Shown here one piece after another: positions 1 to 5,057 of a stretch of DNA of 5,057 bases. The position numbers were made by a program, and so were the translations under genes. The DNA is from Pseudomonadota bacterium. GTDB taxonomy: Bacteria; Pseudomonadota; Alphaproteobacteria; Rhizobiales; Rhizobiaceae. Under the pieces are notes generated by a model. It did not search any database, had not been told where the DNA came from, and saw nothing but the letters and a program-made list of their open reading frames with translations. Numbering within the stretch: the first letter of the stretch is position 1; each line of letters starts with the position of its first letter. The stretch covers positions 1 through 5,057 of the forward strand of contig JAEYXI010000706.1 of NCBI GenBank assembly GCA_023428515.1. The letters are read 5' to 3'.

Positions 1-117
1 GAGGTTCATGGCGTGAATGGATTGCGCGTGGGCGACGCATCGGTAATGCCAACCATTACTTCCGCGAACACCAACGCCGCCACGCTGATGATTGCCGAAC
101 ACGCTGCAAGTTTATAG
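1..117 (+). CDS. GMC-family FAD oxidoreductase, C-terminal end (partial)
   Basis: Frame 1 is open from the first base and ends at TAG 115-117, giving 38 visible residues. They read [16 protein letters not shown] followed by [19 protein letters not shown]. This is the C-terminal signature of glucose-methanol-choline oxidoreductases (choline dehydrogenase, alcohol dehydrogenase and similar flavoproteins). In that family the G-L-R-V-x-D-A-S-x-M-P segment, and the N-x-N / T-x-M-I-x-E-x-A segment after it, close the FAD-binding domain. The active-site histidine of the family lies just upstream of this stretch, and the H at residue 3 (before G-V-N-G) is a conserved position near it. The N-terminal FAD Rossmann motif and most of the protein lie outside the window, so the substrate cannot be named. 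Codon choice is less GC-biased than in murA. No gene follows on this strand for almost 480 bases. The family call is firm; the specific enzyme is unknown. Confidence 0.9.
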   Translation, partial: EVHGVNGLRVGDASVMPTITSANTNAATLMIAEHAASL

Positions 118-365
118 TCGCATTGCGACCCAGCGAACCGATCGCTTAACATCGCACGGACCGCACTGCCGAGCCTGAGGGTGTCTCGAGTTCGGTTTTC
201 CCAAGGATGGCGCGTAGATTCTTCGGGACGACCAAGCGAGCCGAATAACGCCCATTGCGCTCTTTTAGATGCCGAACTTTGCCTGCCATTGCCGACACAT
301 TTTGTGACAACAAATCGGCGCGAGGCGTTGATTGTCAAGGACTTCAACGATTTCAAAGGGAAGAA
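118..365. other. Gene-free stretch of lower G+C between the oxidoreductase and tRNA-Thr
   Basis: I see no convincing gene here. Open frames crossing it on both strands have no family resemblance and run into the tRNA. By hand count, bases 1-360 are about 55% G+C, falling to about 47% at 301-360, against about 67% in a sampled part of murA. A short CACA-TTT-TGTG inverted repeat at 296-306 is too weak to call a terminator. Being on the 3' side of the tRNA, this is where an integrated element would abut, but no integrase or attachment repeat is visible. Confidence 0.5.
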
Positions 366-440
<75 letters not shown>

Positions 441-593
441 TTCCGAATGCGGCGTGCTTCTGCCATATCGATCCGGCCAGCGCAAGGCATGTATTGCCGT
501 CTCTGCAGGGTTGTGCCTGACGCCACGACAAGGCCACAATGATCCCCGCTTTTTGCAACTGCGCCGATTTTCTCGGCGGGATGGGTTTTTCGC

Positions 594-833
594 ATGACCA
601 AGTCCGGTGGATCCGGGGCCGGCACGCCGAAACCGGCGGCAAAGCCGGCGGGAAAGACAGATCGCAAGGCGCGGCTGGCCGAGGAATTGCGCGCCAACCT
701 CACCCGCCGCAAGGCGCAGGCGCGCTCGCGCCGTACCGGCGGCGCCGACGAGCGGCCGGAAGGGCTGGCCGCCGGTAGGCATGGCGCAGCCGGGAACGAC
801 AACCAGACTCCGGAAAACGAGGGCGGCGGCTGA
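594..833 (+). CDS. Small basic hypothetical protein upstream of murA (79 aa)
   Basis: ATG at 594 opens a 79-residue frame ending at TGA 831-833. The start has a GGCGGG purine run at 575-580, rather far away (13 bases), so initiation is not strongly marked. Residues 1-20 are Gly/Ala/Pro/Lys rich and look disordered. Residues 22-47 form a very basic, helix-prone core with the pattern K-A-R-L-A-E-E-L-R-A-N-L-T-R-R-K-A-Q-A-R. The tail (48-79) is again low complexity and ends in GGG. There is no signal peptide, membrane segment or catalytic motif. From memory, short alphaproteobacterial proteins with an L-R-x-N-L-x-R-R-K-A-Q-A-R core are often annotated near murA as conserved hypotheticals. That recollection and the coding-like composition are the reasons to call it real. 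The charged helix could bind nucleic acid or acidic lipid, but this is a guess. Overlapping frames in the same stretch have no such recognisable core. Confidence 0.65.
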   Translation: MTKSGGSGAGTPKPAAKPAGKTDRKARLAEELRANLTRRKAQARSRRTGGADERPEGLAAGRHGAAGNDNQTPENEGGG

Positions 834-848
834 TTGCAGATATCGCGT

Positions 849-874
849 CCGCCGCACGGGCTCGCCCGCGGCGG
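849..874 (+). terminator. GC-rich hairpin after the small gene
   Basis: CCGCCG (849-854) pairs with CGGCGG (869-874), and after a two-base CA bulge CGGG (857-860) pairs with CCCG (865-868) around the loop CTCG. It begins 16 bases after the stop of the small basic protein gene and precedes murA. The strong stem suggests transcription termination or attenuation. What follows (AATCCTGTTCCTT) is only moderately T-rich, so it is not a textbook intrinsic terminator. Confidence 0.35.
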
Positions 875-885
875 AATCCTGTTCC

Positions 886-914
886 TTGAACCGATTGATA
901 TGATGGTTTAGAGG
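886..914 (+). promoter_or_regulatory. Possible promoter for murA
   Basis: TTGAAC at 886-891 is followed, after 17 bases, by TAGAGG at 909-914. The first hexamer fits a housekeeping -35 box well, while the second matches a -10 box only partly. It lies downstream of the hairpin at 849-874 and would leave a 5' leader of about 95 bases before the murA start at 1018. This is a pattern match only. Confidence 0.3.
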
Positions 915-1017
915 GGCGTCTTTGGAGCAATCCCAGCAAAAGTGCCTAGCGGTTTTGCGTCGGGAATTGCGTAGGACAGAATGCCGGAGCCGGATTTTGC
1001 CGGCGGGGGATAGTCTC

Positions 1018-2310
1018 ATGGATAGCATCAGGGTGAAGGGCGGCAACGAGCTCAACGGCCGCATTCCGATCTCGGGCGCCAAGAACGCGGCGCTGCCGCT
1101 GATGATCGCCTCGCTGCTCACCGACGACACGCTGACGCTCGAAAACGTGCCTGATCTGGCCGACGTCCAGCAGCTCATCCGCATCCTCGGCAATCACGGC
1201 GTCGACCATTCCGTCAACGGCCGCCGCGAGAAGCAGCAGGAAGGCTATTCACGGACCATCAATTTTTCGGCGCGGCACATCGTCGACACCACCGCCCCTT
1301 ATGAGCTTGTGTCGAAGATGCGCGCTTCCTTCTGGGTTGTCGGGCCGCTGCTTGCCCGCATGGGCGAGGCGAAAGTGTCGCTGCCTGGCGGCTGCGCCAT
1401 AGGAACGCGCCCGGTCGACCTCTTCCTCGACGGCCTGCAGGCGCTCGGCGCCGACCTCGACGTCGAGAGCGGCTATGTCGTCGCCAAGACCAAGAACGGC
1501 CGCCTCGTCGGCAACCGCTTCGTCTTCCCGAAGGTCTCGGTCGGCGCCACGCATGTGCTGATGATGGCGGCCTCGCTCGCCAAAGGCGAGACGGTGCTCG
1601 AAAACGCCGCGCGCGAGCCGGAAATCGTCAACCTCGCCGAATGCCTGAACGCCATGGGCGCGAAGATTTCAGGCGCCGGCACCTCCATCATCACCATCGA
1701 CGGCGTCGAATCGCTGTCGGGCGCGCGCCACCGCGTCATCCCCGACCGCATCGAGACCGGCACCTACGCGATGGCCGTCGCCATGACCGGCGGCGACGTG
1801 GTGCTCGAGGGTGCTCGCATCGACCTCCTGCAGCGGGCGATGGACATACTGTCGGAATCCGGCGCCGAGATCAGCCAGCAGGAAGACGGCATCCGCGTCA
1901 CACGCAACGGCAACGGCGTGCGCGCGGTCGACGTCACGACCGAGCCCTTCCCGGGTTTCCCGACCGACCTGCAGGCGCAGTTCATGGGCCTGATGACGAT
2001 GGCGAGTGGCCAGTCGAAGATCACCGAGACGATCTTCGAGAACCGCTTCATGCACGTTCAGGAACTCGCCCGCTTGGGCGCGCGCATCTCGCTCGCCGGA
2101 CAGACGGCGATCATCGACGGCGTGTCGCGGCTTAAAGGCGCGCCCGTCATGGCGACGGACCTGCGTGCTTCGGTGTCGCTCGTCATTGCCGGCCTCGCGG
2201 CGGAAGGCGAGACCACCGTCAGCCGCATATACCATCTCGACCGCGGCTTCGAGCGCCTCGAGGACAAGCTCTCCAATTGCGGCGCGGTCGTCGAGCGCCT
2301 GTCGGGCTGA
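1018..2310 (+). CDS. murA: UDP-N-acetylglucosamine 1-carboxyvinyltransferase
   Basis: MurA transfers the enolpyruvyl group of phosphoenolpyruvate to UDP-GlcNAc in the cytoplasm, the first committed step of peptidoglycan synthesis and the target of fosfomycin. The ATG at 1018 gives 430 residues, close to the 419 of E. coli MurA, and sits seven bases after a GGGGGA Shine-Dalgarno-like run (1005-1010). A TTG at 922 would add 32 residues unlike the family and is rejected. Key positions by match to E. coli: K22-N23 in SGAKNAALP; the loop [11 protein letters not shown] with catalytic C126 (E. coli C115) and R131 (R120); D317 in PTDLQAQ (D305); R383 in ATDLRAS (R371); R409 in HLDRG (R397). Because C126 is present rather than Asp, fosfomycin sensitivity of the enzyme is expected. 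The reading frame is intact and strongly GC-biased at third positions. The gene converges on recQ; no gene follows on its own strand within the window. Confidence 0.98.
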   Translation: MDSIRVKGGNELNGRIPISGAKNAALPLMIASLLTDDTLTLENVPDLADVQQLIRILGNHGVDHSVNGRREKQQEGYSRTINFSARHIVDTTAPYELVSKMRASFWVVGPLLARMGEAKVSLPGGCAIGTRPVDLFLDGLQALGADLDVESGYVVAKTKNGRLVGNRFVFPKVSVGATHVLMMAASLAKGETVLENAAREPEIVNLAECLNAMGAKISGAGTSIITIDGVESLSGARHRVIPDRIETGTYAMAVAMTGGDVVLEGARIDLLQRAMDILSESGAEISQQEDGIRVTRNGNGVRAVDVTTEPFPGFPTDLQAQFMGLMTMASGQSKITETIFENRFMHVQELARLGARISLAGQTAIIDGVSRLKGAPVMATDLRASVSLVIAGLAAEGETTVSRIYHLDRGFERLEDKLSNCGAVVERLSG

Positions 2311-2410
2311 CAGAGCGCAGCGCCTCATCGCGCTTGGTTACACTGCGGCGGCGCGTAAAATCCACCCGCCGCCTTGCCCAGGCAATCGCATATAGCTTGG
2401 CAGGCATGCG
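2311..2410. other. Murk between murA and the palindromic repeat
   Basis: No gene is supported here. Two weak inverted repeats are visible: GGCGGC (2347-2352) with GCCGCC (2368-2373) across a 15-base loop, and TTGCC-CA-GGCAA (2374-2385). Either could help end murA transcription, but neither is followed by a T run. An open frame crossing this gap on the + strand has no family resemblance and runs on antisense to recQ. Confidence 0.3.
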
Positions 2411-2553
2411 CCCCCACTCCGTCTCGCCCTGCGGGCGAGCCACCTCTCCCCCACTTTGTGGAGTAGAGGAAAGGCGCCAAGCCGTGCCCCGCAGCCTTCC
2501 TCTCCGCCGTCGCTCGGGGGAGAGGTGGCACGCGAAGCGTGACGGAGTGGGGG
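2411..2553. repeat. Nested palindromic intergenic repeat (rhizobial RIME/MITE-like)
   Basis: Three tiers of inverted repeat share one centre. The outer arms are CCCCCACTCCGTC (2411-2423) and GACGGAGTGGGGG (2541-2553), a perfect 13-base pair. The middle arms are GCCACCTCTCCCCC (2439-2452) and GGGGGAGAGGTGGC (2516-2529), a perfect 14-base pair. The inner arms are AGAGGAAAGGC (2465-2475) and GCCTTCCTCT (2494-2503), with one extra A. Between outer and middle arms each side carries its own hairpin: CTCGCCC-TGC-GGGCGAG (2423-2439) and CACGC-GAA-GCGTG (2529-2541). The whole can fold as a branched cruciform. From memory, elements with these CCACCTCTCCCCC arms are scattered in many copies through rhizobial genomes, comparable to RIME elements. 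There is no coding content, so it is non-autonomous or only structural. Lying between convergent genes, it may also stop transcription from both sides. The structure is seen directly; the family name is tentative. Confidence 0.85.
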
Positions 2554-2606
2554 TCGACCGCGCCGTATGCGGGGGGCCTCGCCCGCCGCCCCATCCATCG
2601 GTCTCG

Positions 2607-4406
<1,800 letters not shown>

Positions 4407-4422
4407 CTGCGACAGCTTGGAG

Positions 4423-4461
4423 AATCACGGAAACACCCTTCATAGCAGCTTCGCCGTGATT
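4423..4461. promoter_or_regulatory. Inverted repeat in the AraC-recQ gap, possible operator
   Basis: AATCACGG (4423-4430) and CCGTGATT (4454-4461) are a perfect 8-base inverted pair, 23 bases apart, within the 80 bases between the regulator stop and the recQ start. Centre-to-centre spacing is 31 bases, about three helical turns, which would suit two protein subunits on one face of the DNA; it could equally form a weak hairpin. The pair lies just upstream of the recQ start. A chance 8-base match in a gap this size is unlikely but possible. Confidence 0.3.
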
Positions 4462-4486
4462 GTGATCTTCGATGGGCCTTTCCGGC

Positions 4487-5057
4487 TCATCCCGTTCGCA
4501 ACGCGCTCGGCCGGACCCCGAACTGCTCGATGAACTTCCGGCGGAAGTGGTTGACGTTGTCGACACCCAGGGACCATCCGATTTCGCGGACGGAAAGCGT
4601 GGTCGTGAGCAGCAAGTTCTTGGCGCGTTCCAGCCGCCGCGCCAGCACGTATTGGTAGGGTGCAAGCCCAGTAGCCGCCTTGAACAGCCTGGAAAAATGG
4701 AATGGGCTGATCGCTACGAGCTCAGCGAGGTCCGACAGCAGGATTTGCTTCTCCAACCTCGCCTCGACGAACTCGAATATTTTGTCGAGTTTGGCCTTGG
4801 TGAGAGGATTGCGGGTCTCCCGTGCCGGATCGTGCCATCTCGTCGCAACAAGCAGATGCGCCAAAGTATCGGCCTCGACATCGCTGATCGACGTTGCACC
4901 CACGCACGCCCGGCGGAGGATGTGCGCAATCGAAAGCAGTTGGATGTCAGATTTCAACTCGAAACGTCTTCCTCCAGAAAATGTCGGCCGAAATATTGAG
5001 CGCGCGTATGGATGCCAGTCGGCGAAGGTATCGGCGACAAGATCATCGGTGTAGATC
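4487..5057 (-). CDS. AraC-family transcriptional regulator (partial, N-terminus beyond the window)
   Basis: The frame ends at TGA 4487-4489 and stays open to the right edge, giving about 189 visible residues. No stop is met upstream of the TTG at 4957, so the gene should not be started there. The extra 33 residues (beginning IYTDDLVADTFADWH) fit the usual N-terminal region of this family. The C-terminus is the two-part AraC DNA-binding domain. The first helix-turn-helix is LSDLAELVAISPFHFSRLF and then KAATG. The linking helix YVLARRLERAKNLL and the second helix-turn-helix LSVREIGWSLGVDNVNHF lead into the signature end FRRKFIEQFGVRPSALR. The sensing domain is mostly outside the window, so the ligand and target genes are unknown. 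It is 80 bases upstream of recQ on the same strand, but a functional link is not expected. Sampled G+C is about 45-57% in the N-terminal half, below murA and recQ, which may reflect later acquisition. Confidence 0.93.
   Translation of the reverse strand, partial: IYTDDLVADTFADWHPYARSIFRPTFSGGRRFELKSDIQLLSIAHILRRACVGATSISDVEADTLAHLLVATRWHDPARETRNPLTKAKLDKIFEFVEARLEKQILLSDLAELVAISPFHFSRLFKAATGLAPYQYVLARRLERAKNLLLTTTLSVREIGWSLGVDNVNHFRRKFIEQFGVRPSALRTG

Noticed and set aside
922..1017. Upstream TTG start that would lengthen MurA by 32 residues
   Set aside because: The added residues are not MurA-like, while ATG 1018 has a good ribosome-binding site and gives the family length.
1669..2328. - strand open frame of 219 codons antisense to murA
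   Set aside because: It is the antisense shadow of murA codons; the composition (Asp, Arg, Ala, His) is typical of such shadows.
2411..2553. CRISPR array or insertion sequence
   Set aside because: There are no regularly spaced direct repeats and no transposase gene; the repeats are inverted and nested around one centre.

Overview
The window looks like chromosomal DNA from an alphaproteobacterium of the order Rhizobiales, most likely Mesorhizobium or a close relative. The reasons are the GC-rich coding style (about 65% G+C in sampled parts of murA), the form of the MurA and RecQ proteins, a tRNA-Thr of rhizobial type, and a palindromic intergenic repeat with CCACCTCTCCCCC-type arms of the kind that litters rhizobial genomes. 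The genus call is inference from memory of these families, not from a search.

Layout from left to right. The first 117 bases are the C-terminal end of a GMC-family FAD oxidoreductase read on the + strand. A gene-free and less GC-rich stretch follows, to about 365. A complete tRNA-Thr with anticodon GGU lies on the - strand at 366-440. On the + strand come a small basic protein gene (594-833) with a GC-rich hairpin just after it, then murA (1018-2310), which encodes the enzyme for the first committed step of peptidoglycan synthesis. The 296-base gap between murA and the convergent recQ holds a nested palindromic repeat of roughly 145 bases. recQ (2607-4406, - strand) is a full-length DNA helicase with helicase, zinc, winged-helix and HRDC parts. 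Upstream of it on the same strand is an AraC-family regulator (4487 to beyond 5057), cut by the right edge of the window.

The genes do not form one pathway. murA and recQ are housekeeping genes for cell wall synthesis and DNA repair. The oxidoreductase and the AraC regulator at the two ends look like accessory genes, with lower G+C in the stretches counted. The small gene and murA could be co-transcribed, or could be separated by the hairpin at 849-874. AraC and recQ are co-oriented with an 80-base gap.

I see no previously undescribed system here. The points most worth a second look are the altered helicase motif VI of RecQ, the palindromic element at a place where I would have expected the usual rhizobial gene order after murA, the conserved-looking small basic protein before murA, and the composition step at the tRNA gene.
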